5,506 nt of DNA from Methylophilaceae bacterium. GTDB lineage: Bacteria; Pseudomonadota; Gammaproteobacteria; Burkholderiales; Methylophilaceae. This document shows positions 1-5,506 of the stretch, piece by piece. Both the position numbers and the translations under genes were made by a program. Below the pieces are notes generated by a model, which worked only from the letters and a program-made list of their open reading frames with translations, did not search any database and was not told the DNA's origin. The number at the start of each line of letters is the position of its first letter. The first letter of the stretch is position 1. The DNA lies in NCBI GenBank assembly GCA_025362115.1, contig JANYIK010000059.1:1-5506 (forward strand), written 5' to 3'.

Positions 1-49
1 CGCCACAACCGACGATGAGTATTTGTGCTTGTTGCTTGGGGAAGGCCAT
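1..49 (-). CDS. Partial NAD(P)-binding Rossmann-fold protein (N-terminal 16 codons)
   Basis: Read on the minus strand from the ATG at 49, the window edge encodes MAFPKQQAQILIVGCG and then runs off the end. A short polar lead followed by a hydrophobic beta strand (ILIV) and GCG is how many Rossmann-fold dinucleotide-binding proteins begin, for example SDR or NAD-dependent epimerase/dehydratase proteins whose first glycines form a GxGxxG loop. Only the first two glycines are visible, so the family beyond 'nucleotide-binding' is inference. Upstream in frame there is a TAA at 80-82 and no ATG, GTG or TTG before codon 1, so 49 is the only standard start. No clear Shine-Dalgarno sequence precedes it. 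The gene is divergent from dacB, with nine bases between the two start codons. An S-adenosylmethionine-binding protein or a flavoprotein is a possible alternative. Confidence 0.6.
   Translation of the reverse strand, partial: MAFPKQQAQILIVGCG
38..45 (+). promoter_or_regulatory. Possible Shine-Dalgarno sequence for dacB
   Basis: The purine run GGGGAAGG lies 13 bases before the ATG at 59, which is longer than the usual 5-9. It is the only ribosome-binding candidate near this start. On the other strand it is part of codons 2-4 of the divergent gene, so one stretch serves both genes. Confidence 0.4.
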
Positions 50-58
50 AATGCATTC

Positions 59-1453
59 ATGCGAGTTTTGTTGCTCATTTTAACTTGGTTTCTGTGTTTT
101 GCCGCGATGGCGGCAGATTTACCTACGCCTGTGCTTTCAGCGCTGCGCGATGCGGGCATTCCGCAAAGCGCCGTGGGGGTTTGGGTGCAGCAGGTGGATG
201 CGAAGAAGCCGCTCATCCAGCTTAACGCTACACGTGCCATGAGTCCGGCTTCTACCATGAAGCTGCTCACTACCAGTGCCGCGCTGAATAGTTTAAGCCC
301 TGCCTATACTTGGCACACTGAGGTGCTGACCAACGCCAGCCAGCAGGGCGACGTGTTGCAAGGGGATTTGGTATTGAAAGGTGGGGGCGATCCGGCGCTG
401 ACGTTAGAGCGTTTTTGGATGTTGTTGCATGATCTACGAAGACAGGGCATACGCGAGATTACGGGCGATTTGGTGCTGGATAGTAGCGCGTTTGAAGTGG
501 GGAGTAGCGACACGCTGGACGGCCAGTCAGACCGCGCCTACAACGCTTCACCCAGTGCCTTATTGGTCAATTTCCGCGCGCACAATATCAGCTTCAAACC
601 GGAGGCAGAGAAAGTTACCGTTATGGTAGATCCGGCGCTGCCCGCATTGCATGTGGTGAATCAATTGCGCGTCGTCCAGACCCCATGCGAAGACTGGAAA
701 GGCCGCATCAAGCGCGACGTGATGCGAGAGGGCGACAACGTCACGCTCACTTTCAGTGGCGCTTACCCGCGTGATTGCGGCGAAAAATCGCTGGAGCTCA
801 GCGTGCTGGACAACACCACTTACACCGCACAACTCTTCACCCAATTGTGGCGAGAGCAAGGTGGCGTTTTTAACGGCAAGGCGCGTAGCGGCATTGCCCA
901 GATAGGAGCGCGGATATTGGCGCGTGGAGAATCACTGCCGCTGGGAGACGTGATAAAACTCATTAACAAAAACAGTAATAACGTCATGGCGCGGCAGTTG
1001 CTGTTGACCATAGGTGCGGAAAAGTTCGGACTCCCTTCAACCCCAGAAAAAGGCGTACAAGCGGTGCGTACTTGGCTAGCCGAGAACAAGCGCGACTTTC
1101 CCGAGCTGGTGCTGGAAAACGGTGCAGGATTATCCCGCAATGAACGCATCAGCGCAGAGCACATGGGGCGGTTGCTCACCGACCAATGGCTCAAATCTAC
1201 CATGTCGGAATTCATGTCTTCGCTCCCCATCGTTGCGGTAGATGGCACTATGAAAAAGCGCCTCAATGGCAGCAGTGTAGCTGGTCAGGCACACATCAAA
1301 ACCGGTTTGCTGGATGGCGTTAAGTGTATGGCGGGTTATGTGCTGGACAGCAAAGGTCAGCGCTGGGCGGTGGTGATGTTGGTAAACCACGCGCAAGCCG
1401 CAAAAGCGGGGGTGGCGATGGATGCCTTGCTGGAGTGGTTATATAGTCGTTAG
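59..1453 (+). CDS. dacB: D-alanyl-D-alanine carboxypeptidase/endopeptidase, PBP4 type (peptidase S13)
   Basis: This is a periplasmic low-molecular-mass penicillin-binding protein that removes the terminal D-Ala from peptidoglycan stems and cuts D-Ala-mDAP cross-links. All three penicillin-binding motifs are present: SxxK as STMK (S65 nucleophile, K68), SxN as SNN (306-308) and KTG (414-416). Typical S13 segments also appear: GDLVLKGGGDP (102-111), YNASPSALLVNF (161-172) and ENGAGLSR (353-360). C210 and C240 fit the disulfide seen in this family. The ATG at 59 is chosen over the TTG at 23 because it gives a clean signal peptide: MR, a hydrophobic core, then AMA with cleavage near residue 18 or 19. 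No lipobox precedes C13. The 464 aa length matches the family (E. coli DacB is about 477). The gene is divergent from the gene at 49, and its last 15 bases overlap the convergent transporter gene. It appears intact and catalytically complete. Confidence 0.95.
   Translation: MRVLLLILTWFLCFAAMAADLPTPVLSALRDAGIPQSAVGVWVQQVDAKKPLIQLNATRAMSPASTMKLLTTSAALNSLSPAYTWHTEVLTNASQQGDVLQGDLVLKGGGDPALTLERFWMLLHDLRRQGIREITGDLVLDSSAFEVGSSDTLDGQSDRAYNASPSALLVNFRAHNISFKPEAEKVTVMVDPALPALHVVNQLRVVQTPCEDWKGRIKRDVMREGDNVTLTFSGAYPRDCGEKSLELSVLDNTTYTAQLFTQLWREQGGVFNGKARSGIAQIGARILARGESLPLGDVIKLINKNSNNVMARQLLLTIGAEKFGLPSTPEKGVQAVRTWLAENKRDFPELVLENGAGLSRNERISAEHMGRLLTDQWLKSTMSEFMSSLPIVAVDGTMKKRLNGSSVAGQAHIKTGLLDGVKCMAGYVLDSKGQRWAVVMLVNHAQAAKAGVAMDALLEWLYSR
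77..105 (-). promoter_or_regulatory. Candidate sigma70-type promoter for the minus-strand gene starting at 49
   Basis: On the minus strand a TAAAAT hexamer (82 down to 77, five of six matches to TATAAT) lies 17 bases after GCGGCA (105 down to 100, only three of six matches to TTGACA). Transcription would begin near 70, giving a leader of about 20 bases. The element lies inside the signal-peptide codons of dacB, which is expected because only nine bases separate the divergent starts. The -35 match is poor, so this is a suggestion only. Confidence 0.25.
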
Positions 1454-2233
1454 CAGCGCCTTTGTTCCCAGCGCATACAACAAAATCGCAAACAATTTTT
1501 TCAGTGTAACCACTGGCAGTCGGTGTGCCAGCGCGGCTCCCAGCGGTGCGGTGAAGATACTGGCGAGGGCGATACCCACCAATGCTGGTAGATAGACAAA
1601 GCCCAGGCTGTGAGCGGGTAAGGCGCTGCTAGATAGTCCGTTAAAAATAAATCCGGCGCTGCCGAAAATGGCGATAGGCAGGCCTATGGCCGAGGCTGTG
1701 CCTACGCTTAGTCGTATATCTTTGTTACACCACACCATCCATGGCACAGAAAGCGTACCACCACCTATGCCGATGAGACTGGAAAGTGCGCCTATGAAGC
1801 TACCTACTAGTGTGATAACCGGGCTTGAGGGCAGGTTTCGGCTGGGATTAGGGGCGAAACCCAGCAATAATTGGGTGCCTACATAAAACTGAAATATAGC
1901 TAAGATAATCCTCAGCACTTCAGGTTCAAGCCGTGCAGCGAGCCACGCGCCAGCCAAGCAGCCCAGAGCGATGCCTGGCGTGATACGCCGCACCAGCACC
2001 CAATCAACAGCGCCGCGCACATGATGGGCGCGTAGCGAGGAGATGGCGGTGGGGATGATGGTGGCGAGAGAGGTACCGATGGCGAGATGCATGATGTGGC
2101 TTGGGACGATACCTTGTGCTGCCAGTATCCACGCCAAAATAGGCACAATGACCAGCCCGCCACCCACACCTAGCAATCCGGCGAGTAATCCGGCAAAAGC
2201 ACCGGTGGCAAGGTAGAGCGCGAAGTAACTCAG
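1439..2233 (-). CDS. TSUP-family (TauE/SafE-like) membrane transporter, probable CTG start
   Basis: This is an inner-membrane protein of the sulfite exporter TauE/SafE (TSUP) family, whose members move sulfite, sulfoacetate, other organosulfur compounds or small organic anions; the substrate here cannot be read from sequence. It shows the family's internal duplication: GVGGG (22-26) followed by LVIVP, repeated as GIGGG (155-159) followed by TLSVP, and LAIGTSLA (50-57) matched by SVGTASAIG (176-184). About eight hydrophobic segments are visible. The first standard start in frame, TTG at 2176, would delete most of the first membrane helix. The reading frame continues upstream as SYFALYLATGAFAGLLAGL, which is normal for the family. 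The best start is therefore CTG at 2233, six bases after GGAG, giving 264 aa; an ATT at 2254 is the other option before a stop. CTG overlaps the dciA stop as CTGA. The 3' end overlaps dacB by 15 bases. Confidence 0.87.
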   Translation of the reverse strand: MSYFALYLATGAFAGLLAGLLGVGGGLVIVPILAWILAAQGIVPSHIMHLAIGTSLATIIPTAISSLRAHHVRGAVDWVLVRRITPGIALGCLAGAWLAARLEPEVLRIILAIFQFYVGTQLLLGFAPNPSRNLPSSPVITLVGSFIGALSSLIGIGGGTLSVPWMVWCNKDIRLSVGTASAIGLPIAIFGSAGFIFNGLSSSALPAHSLGFVYLPALVGIALASIFTAPLGAALAHRLPVVTLKKLFAILLYALGTKALLTTI

Positions 2234-2652
2234 CTTTTGCTCCGACGGGCTAATTTTTTAAGAGCACTTTGCAGGGGAGATTCCGGCAGCTTTTTTGCCA
2301 GTTCGAGCAGGTTTTGCGCCGCCCTTGGAGTGACGCGCAGCGCTATCCTAGCGTGGGAGCGGGGTTGCGATTTCACTTGCACTTCGACGCGAATTGCAGT
2401 AACTTCAAAACCTTCTTTTTGTAGATTTTTGAGCAGTTGCGGGGTGAGTAATTTGAGCTTGGCTGCAACCGCGCTGTTGCTGGTGTAAACGGTGATTTGA
2501 CCATCGCGGATTAGACCCGCGTGGCTGTGTTGATTGAGAGGGGGCGGCGCTACCCGCCCCCATATTTTTTGTGTGCACGCGATTTTTTCCGCTTGAGCGG
2601 ATAGGGTTTTGAGTTCAGCATCGCTACTCAATAAGGTGTTTAGTCGGCGCAT
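2230..2652 (-). CDS. dciA: DUF721 / DciA-family protein (probable replicative helicase loader)
   Basis: The 140 aa product matches the DUF721 pattern: an N-terminal helix region, a conserved W31 in KIWGRVAPPPL, then GQITVYTSNSAVAAKLKLL (51-69) corresponding to the family's 'L.V.v.sSaWa.eL..l' core, followed by PQLLKNL and a strand VTAIRVEVQV. The core has a KH-like fold. DciA proteins assist loading of the DnaB helicase in bacteria that lack DnaC or DnaI. The C-terminal part (about 95-140) is rich in K and R and ends ARRSKS, consistent with a basic, perhaps flexible tail. The ATG at 2652 is the right start: the frame stays open upstream to 2946, but that extension runs antisense into the M23 gene and lacks family character. 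No Shine-Dalgarno sequence is seen; the start follows CTTTTCCCT and a hairpin. The stop TGA overlaps the next gene's CTG. Assignment to the family is good; the exact role is inferred. Confidence 0.8.
   Translation of the reverse strand: MRRLNTLLSSDAELKTLSAQAEKIACTQKIWGRVAPPPLNQHSHAGLIRDGQITVYTSNSAVAAKLKLLTPQLLKNLQKEGFEVTAIRVEVQVKSQPRSHARIALRVTPRAAQNLLELAKKLPESPLQSALKKLARRSKS
2240..2243 (-). promoter_or_regulatory. Shine-Dalgarno GGAG that supports the CTG start of the transporter gene
   Basis: On the minus strand GGAG is followed by six bases (CAAAAG) and then CTG. The spacing is ideal and decides the start of the TSUP gene in the absence of an ATG, GTG or TTG at the right place. The site lies within the last codons of dciA, which fits translational coupling. 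Confidence 0.55.
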
Positions 2653-2709
2653 AGGGAAAAGTGTTGCGTCGGCGCAACAACGGATACAACAAAAGTAAGA
2701 CCAAAGAAT
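2653..2709. promoter_or_regulatory. Divergent intergenic region between dciA and the M23 gene
   Basis: These 57 bases separate two divergent starts and must contain, or lie beside, the promoters for the dciA-TSUP pair and for M23-secA. I found no convincing -35/-10 pair on either strand; only weak partial matches occur, such as TATTCT on the minus strand near 2703-2708. The main visible structure is the hairpin at 2662-2679. Neither gene has a strong Shine-Dalgarno sequence here. Confidence 0.4.
2662..2679. repeat. Perfect inverted repeat, 7-bp arms with 4-base loop
   Basis: TGTTGCG (2662-2668) and CGCAACA (2673-2679) are exact reverse complements around the loop TCGG (CCGA on the other strand). 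The repeat ends nine bases before the dciA start and 30 bases before the M23 start. It has no adjoining T-run on either strand, so it is not a typical intrinsic terminator. It could be an operator for a dimeric regulator or an RNA hairpin in the dciA leader. Confidence 0.6.
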
Positions 2710-3600
2710 ATGAACATAATTTTTGTTTCTAAAAATATGGCTAAGGCCAGAACGCTCAACCTGTGGCAAGCCGCAGTGTTGTTGTTCGCGCTCATCACGG
2801 TGCCGCTGGTGCTGTTGTCGCTGTTCATTTTGCCACAAGACGGTGCGACATTGCGCGTGGCTAATCCGGTGCAGCTTTTGCCCGCCAAGTTTCGCCCCCA
2901 TTTTATGGAAGAAACCCAAGAGCACATCAATGCGCTGGCACTGCAATTAGGCCAAATTCAAGCGCGCATGATACGGCTGGACGCACTGAGCGATAGGCTG
3001 GCCAAGTTGGCGGGAGTGAAAGAAAAAGATTTGGCCGCAGATGCCAAGCCAGGGCAAGGTGGTCCGCTGACGCAGGCCTACAATCTAGATGCCAGGGAGC
3101 TGGAAGAACAAATGACGGCCTTGATGGCTACGCTGGATCAAAAATCTGATCGCATGAACTTGCTGGAAGCCATGCTGTTACAGCAAAGCGTGAGTAAGGA
3201 CGTGTTGCCAAGCAAAATGCCGGTAGCTGTGGCCTATAATTCCTCTAGCTACGGCTGGCGCGTTGATCCTTTCACCGGACAAATGGCTTTCCATGAAGGG
3301 CTGGATTTTCTGGCTGAAACGGGCACTCCCATCCGCGCTGCGGCTTCTGGCATCGTGCTGTCAGCAGAAAGAACGCCTGACTATGGTAATATCGTCAAGA
3401 TTGATCATGGCTCTGGGGTTGAAACACGCTACGCGCATACCTCCAAGATGCTGGTCAAAGCTGGTGATCGCGTGGAAAAAGGTCAGGTGATTGCCGAAGT
3501 GGGCAATACTGGGCGCTCCACCGGATCGCATTTGCATTTTGAAGTCAGGCTCAATGGTGCTTCTTTAGATCCACGTAAATACTTAAAATCTAGCAGTTAA
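2710..3600 (+). CDS. Membrane-anchored M23 family metallopeptidase (LytM-type)
   Basis: The 296 aa protein has a short cytoplasmic N-terminus, one membrane helix (about 19-42) and no cleavage site. A helical, probably coiled-coil stretch follows (about 66-101 and 125-160), interrupted by a flexible GQGGP segment, and then a C-terminal M23 domain (about 179-292). The zinc ligands and catalytic residues are all present: HEGLD (H195, D199), YAH (H243) and HLH (H274, H276). It should therefore be an active endopeptidase cutting peptidoglycan cross-bridges, not a degenerate EnvC/NlpD-like activator. SSSYGWRVDPFTG (178-190) is the usual lead into the domain. The ATG at 2710 is preferred over 2737 because related proteins begin with a similar M-x-I-I-F-V-S strand. 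It is divergent from dciA and lies 64 bases upstream of secA on the same strand, possibly in one transcript. The precise cleavage target is not known from sequence. Confidence 0.92.
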   Translation: MNIIFVSKNMAKARTLNLWQAAVLLFALITVPLVLLSLFILPQDGATLRVANPVQLLPAKFRPHFMEETQEHINALALQLGQIQARMIRLDALSDRLAKLAGVKEKDLAADAKPGQGGPLTQAYNLDARELEEQMTALMATLDQKSDRMNLLEAMLLQQSVSKDVLPSKMPVAVAYNSSSYGWRVDPFTGQMAFHEGLDFLAETGTPIRAAASGIVLSAERTPDYGNIVKIDHGSGVETRYAHTSKMLVKAGDRVEKGQVIAEVGNTGRSTGSHLHFEVRLNGASLDPRKYLKSSS

Positions 3601-3664
3601 ATCTTACAAGGGTAGTAGTTTTTCAATTTTTTGAGCCTCCGCGAATGCCGGAAGCGATGTGTCC
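3601..3664 (+). promoter_or_regulatory. M23-secA spacer with weak hairpin over the secA ribosome-binding site
   Basis: The spacer has T-rich runs (3618-3632) but no strong stem before them, so I see no intrinsic terminator and read-through from M23 into secA is likely. An imperfect stem pairs GCCTCCG (3635-3641) with CGGAAGC (3649-3655), with one C-A mismatch and a 7-base loop. It would cover the Shine-Dalgarno sequence of secA. The stem is short and may be chance. Confidence 0.3.
3650..3654 (+). promoter_or_regulatory. Shine-Dalgarno sequence for secA
   Basis: GGAAG lies ten bases before the ATG at 3665, slightly long but acceptable. The nearby ATG at 3657 is in another frame and meets a stop after seven codons, so 3665 is the secA start. 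Confidence 0.55.
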
Positions 3665-5506
3665 ATGTTCTCCAATCTAATCAAGAAAATCCTCGGTAGC
3701 CGTAACGACAGGCTAGTTAAACAGTACTCCCGCACAGCGTTGCAAATCAATGCACTAGAGCCGGCAATGGAGGCCTTGAGCGACGATGCATTGCGCGCCA
3801 AAACCGAAGAATTCAAGCAGCGCTATATGGCAGGTGAATCGCTGGATAAGTTGTTGCCAGAAGCTTTTGCGGTAGTGCGTGAAGCGGGCAAGCGTACCTT
3901 GGAGATGCGCCATTTTGACGTTCAGCTCATAGGCGGTATGGTGCAACACGCAGGCAAGATATCTGAAATGCGTACCGGCGAAGGTAAAACTTTGGTCGCC
4001 ACGTTGTCGGCCTATCTCAATGCTTTGTCTGGCAAGGGCGTGCACGTTATCACGGTGAATGACTACCTGGCGGCACGCGACGCGGCGTGGATGGGTAAGC
4101 TTTATAACTTTTTAGGACTATCTTGCGGCGTGAACCTGTCGCACATGGCGCATGAAGTGAAGCAGAACGCCTATGCTTGCGACATTACCTACGGCACCAA
4201 CAACGAGTTCGGCTTTGATTATCTGCGCGACAACATGGTCTACACCGTGGAGCAGCGTGTGCAGCGTGGCCTCAATTTCGCCATCGTGGACGAAGTGGAC
4301 TCCATCCTCATTGACGAAGCACGTACGCCGCTGATTATTTCCGGCCAAGCCGACGAAACCGGAGAGCTTTATACTCGCATCAACAAGCTGGTGCCTAGCC
4401 TCACACGCCAAACCGAAGAAAATGGCGATGGGGATTATTGGGTGGACGAAAAAGCCCACCAGGTGATTCTTTCGGAATCCGGTCACGAGCGCGCCGAAGA
4501 GCTGATGACCAGTTCTGGGTTGTTGCCCGAGGGCAGCAGTCTGTATGACCCAGCCAATATCACGCTGATTCACCATCTCTACGCCTGTTTGCGCGCTCAT
4601 ACTTTGTTCCATCTCGACCAGCATTACGTGGTGCGTGATGGTGAAATCATCATCGTGGACGAATTTACCGGACGTATGATGACCGGCCGCCGCTGGTCTG
4701 AGGGCTTGCACCAAGCGGTGGAAGCCAAAGAGGGCGTGGCGATACAAAAAGAAAACCAGACTCTGGCGGGGATTACTTTCCAGAACTATTTCCGTATGTA
4801 CGCCAAACTTTCCGGCATGACCGGCACGGCGGATACCGAAGCTTACGAATTCAACAATATCTACGGACTGGAAACGGTAGTGATTCCGCCGCATCGCCCC
4901 ACCATCCGCTTAGACCAGATGGACAAGGTGTATCGCACCGCCAAAGAGCGTTACGATGCGGTAGTAGCGGATATTCAGGATTGTCATGAGCGTGGCCAGC
5001 CTGTACTGGTGGGTACGACCTCTATTGAAAATTCCGAGTTGGTATCTACATTGCTGGACAAGGCCAAACTGCCGCATCAGGTGTTGAACGCCAAACAGCA
5101 CGAGCGCGAAGCGCAGATTATCGTGCAAGCCGGTCGTCCTGGCATGATCACTATTGCCACCAACATGGCCGGTAGAGGAACTGACATCGTGTTGGGGGGT
5201 AATCCTGAGCCTGAGATTTCTGCAGTTCGTGCCGATGAAGGTTTGAGTGAAGCACAAAAGACCGCCAAAATCGCCGAAATTAAAACTGAATGGCAAAAGC
5301 TGCACGATGCAGTACTAGCTGCGGGCGGTTTGCACATCATCGGCACTGAACGCCATGAGTCGCGTCGTGTGGATAACCAGCTCCGTGGCCGTTCCGGCCG
5401 CCAAGGCGACCCCGGCTCCAGCCGTTTTTACCTGTCATTGGATGACCCGCTGATGCGTATTTTTGCCTCTGACCGCGTCGCTAATATCATGGAAAAACTC
5501 AAGATG
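3665..5506 (+). CDS. secA: Preprotein translocase ATPase SecA (3' end beyond the window)
   Basis: SecA is the cytosolic and membrane-bound motor that pushes unfolded preproteins through SecYEG using ATP. The first 614 codons are present, about two thirds of the usual 900 or so residues. Visible parts in order: the N-terminal MFSNLIKKILGSRNDR; Walker A MRTGEGKT (102-109, K108); GTNNEFGFDYLRDN (177-190); Walker B VDEVDS with D209 and E210, followed by ILIDEARTPLIISG; the preprotein cross-linking domain (about 228-370); SGMTGTA (383-389); the second nucleotide-binding domain with TNMAGRGTDIVLGG (499-512); a VAR-like insertion (about 514-552) as in E. coli; and motif VI QLRGRSGRQGD (572-582). The frame is uninterrupted. 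The helical scaffold, wing and the zinc-binding C-terminal tail lie outside the window. It follows the M23 gene by 64 bases. In enteric bacteria the upstream neighbour is secM; here it is a peptidase. Confidence 0.98.
   Translation, partial: MFSNLIKKILGSRNDRLVKQYSRTALQINALEPAMEALSDDALRAKTEEFKQRYMAGESLDKLLPEAFAVVREAGKRTLEMRHFDVQLIGGMVQHAGKISEMRTGEGKTLVATLSAYLNALSGKGVHVITVNDYLAARDAAWMGKLYNFLGLSCGVNLSHMAHEVKQNAYACDITYGTNNEFGFDYLRDNMVYTVEQRVQRGLNFAIVDEVDSILIDEARTPLIISGQADETGELYTRINKLVPSLTRQTEENGDGDYWVDEKAHQVILSESGHERAEELMTSSGLLPEGSSLYDPANITLIHHLYACLRAHTLFHLDQHYVVRDGEIIIVDEFTGRMMTGRRWSEGLHQAVEAKEGVAIQKENQTLAGITFQNYFRMYAKLSGMTGTADTEAYEFNNIYGLETVVIPPHRPTIRLDQMDKVYRTAKERYDAVVADIQDCHERGQPVLVGTTSIENSELVSTLLDKAKLPHQVLNAKQHEREAQIIVQAGRPGMITIATNMAGRGTDIVLGGNPEPEISAVRADEGLSEAQKTAKIAEIKTEWQKLHDAVLAAGGLHIIGTERHESRRVDNQLRGRSGRQGDPGSSRFYLSLDDPLMRIFASDRVANIMEKLKM

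Noticed and set aside
23..58. TTG start giving dacB 12 extra residues
   Set aside because: The extension would put charged and polar residues before an already complete signal peptide, and it overlaps the divergent gene's start. ATG at 59 is the natural choice.
820..1396. Minus-strand open frames opposite dacB (148 and 88 codons)
   Set aside because: They lie opposite the conserved SNN and KTG regions of dacB, have no recognisable motif, and overlap each other.
1398..1409. CCGC-AAAA-GCGG hairpin near the end of dacB, as a terminator for the transporter transcript
   Set aside because: The stem is only four pairs and no T-run follows on either strand. It falls within dacB codons and is probably chance.
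2653..2946. Upstream extension of the dciA frame (238 codons in all)
   Set aside because: The added part runs antisense through the M23 start, contains composition typical of shadow frames (QQHQRHRDEREQQH), and DUF721 proteins of this group begin at the ATG at 2652.
3560..3600. SecM-like translational arrest sequence at the end of the M23 gene
   Set aside because: The C-terminus is a standard M23 ending and lacks any match to the FxxxxWIxxxxGIRAGP arrest pattern.
3618..3634. Intrinsic terminator between M23 and secA
   Set aside because: The T-rich runs are preceded by no GC-rich stem; the best stem is TCAA/TTGA with a T loop, which is far too weak.
4118..5305. Long open frames on the minus strand opposite secA (258 and 131 codons)
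   Set aside because: They are antisense to a fully conserved secA frame, are rich in H, Q and R in the way of shadow frames, show no recognisable domain, and have no supporting ribosome-binding site.

Overview
The window looks like ordinary core chromosome of a Gram-negative bacterium, most probably a betaproteobacterium. It holds a periplasmic penicillin-binding protein of the DacB type, a DUF721/DciA gene divergent from a membrane-anchored M23 peptidase, and secA directly downstream of that peptidase. As I recall it, this DUF721 / M23 / secA order is typical of Betaproteobacteria, with M23 standing where enteric bacteria have secM. The SecA also reads like a proteobacterial SecA. I cannot name a genus from the sequence alone.

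Layout: (1) Positions 1-49, minus strand, carry the first 16 codons of a divergent gene that opens with a Rossmann-type nucleotide-binding strand. (2) Nine bases away, dacB runs on the plus strand from 59 to 1453. (3) Converging on dacB and overlapping its last 15 bases is a two-gene minus-strand unit, transcribed from about 2652 down to 1439. It holds DUF721/dciA and then a TSUP-family (TauE/SafE-like) membrane transporter. The transporter appears to start at a rare CTG codon that overlaps the dciA stop (CTGA). (4) A 57-bp divergent spacer (2653-2709) contains a perfect 7-bp-arm hairpin. (5) On the plus strand lie the M23 metallopeptidase (2710-3600), a 64-bp spacer, and secA from 3665 to the window edge, cut after 614 codons.

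Functionally the window mixes cell-envelope work with housekeeping. DacB and the M23 peptidase cut peptidoglycan cross-links or stem peptides, SecA drives export through SecYEG (the route by which DacB itself should reach the periplasm), DciA concerns replicative helicase loading, and the TSUP protein moves small, probably sulfur-containing or organic, anions. Coding density is very high and no stretch over 300 bp lacks a gene. I see no tRNA, rRNA, CRISPR, insertion sequence or phage feature, and no evidence of an undescribed multi-gene system. The points worth a second look are small-scale: the CTG start with translational coupling, tightly packed divergent and convergent gene ends, and hairpins placed just upstream of the dciA and secA starts.
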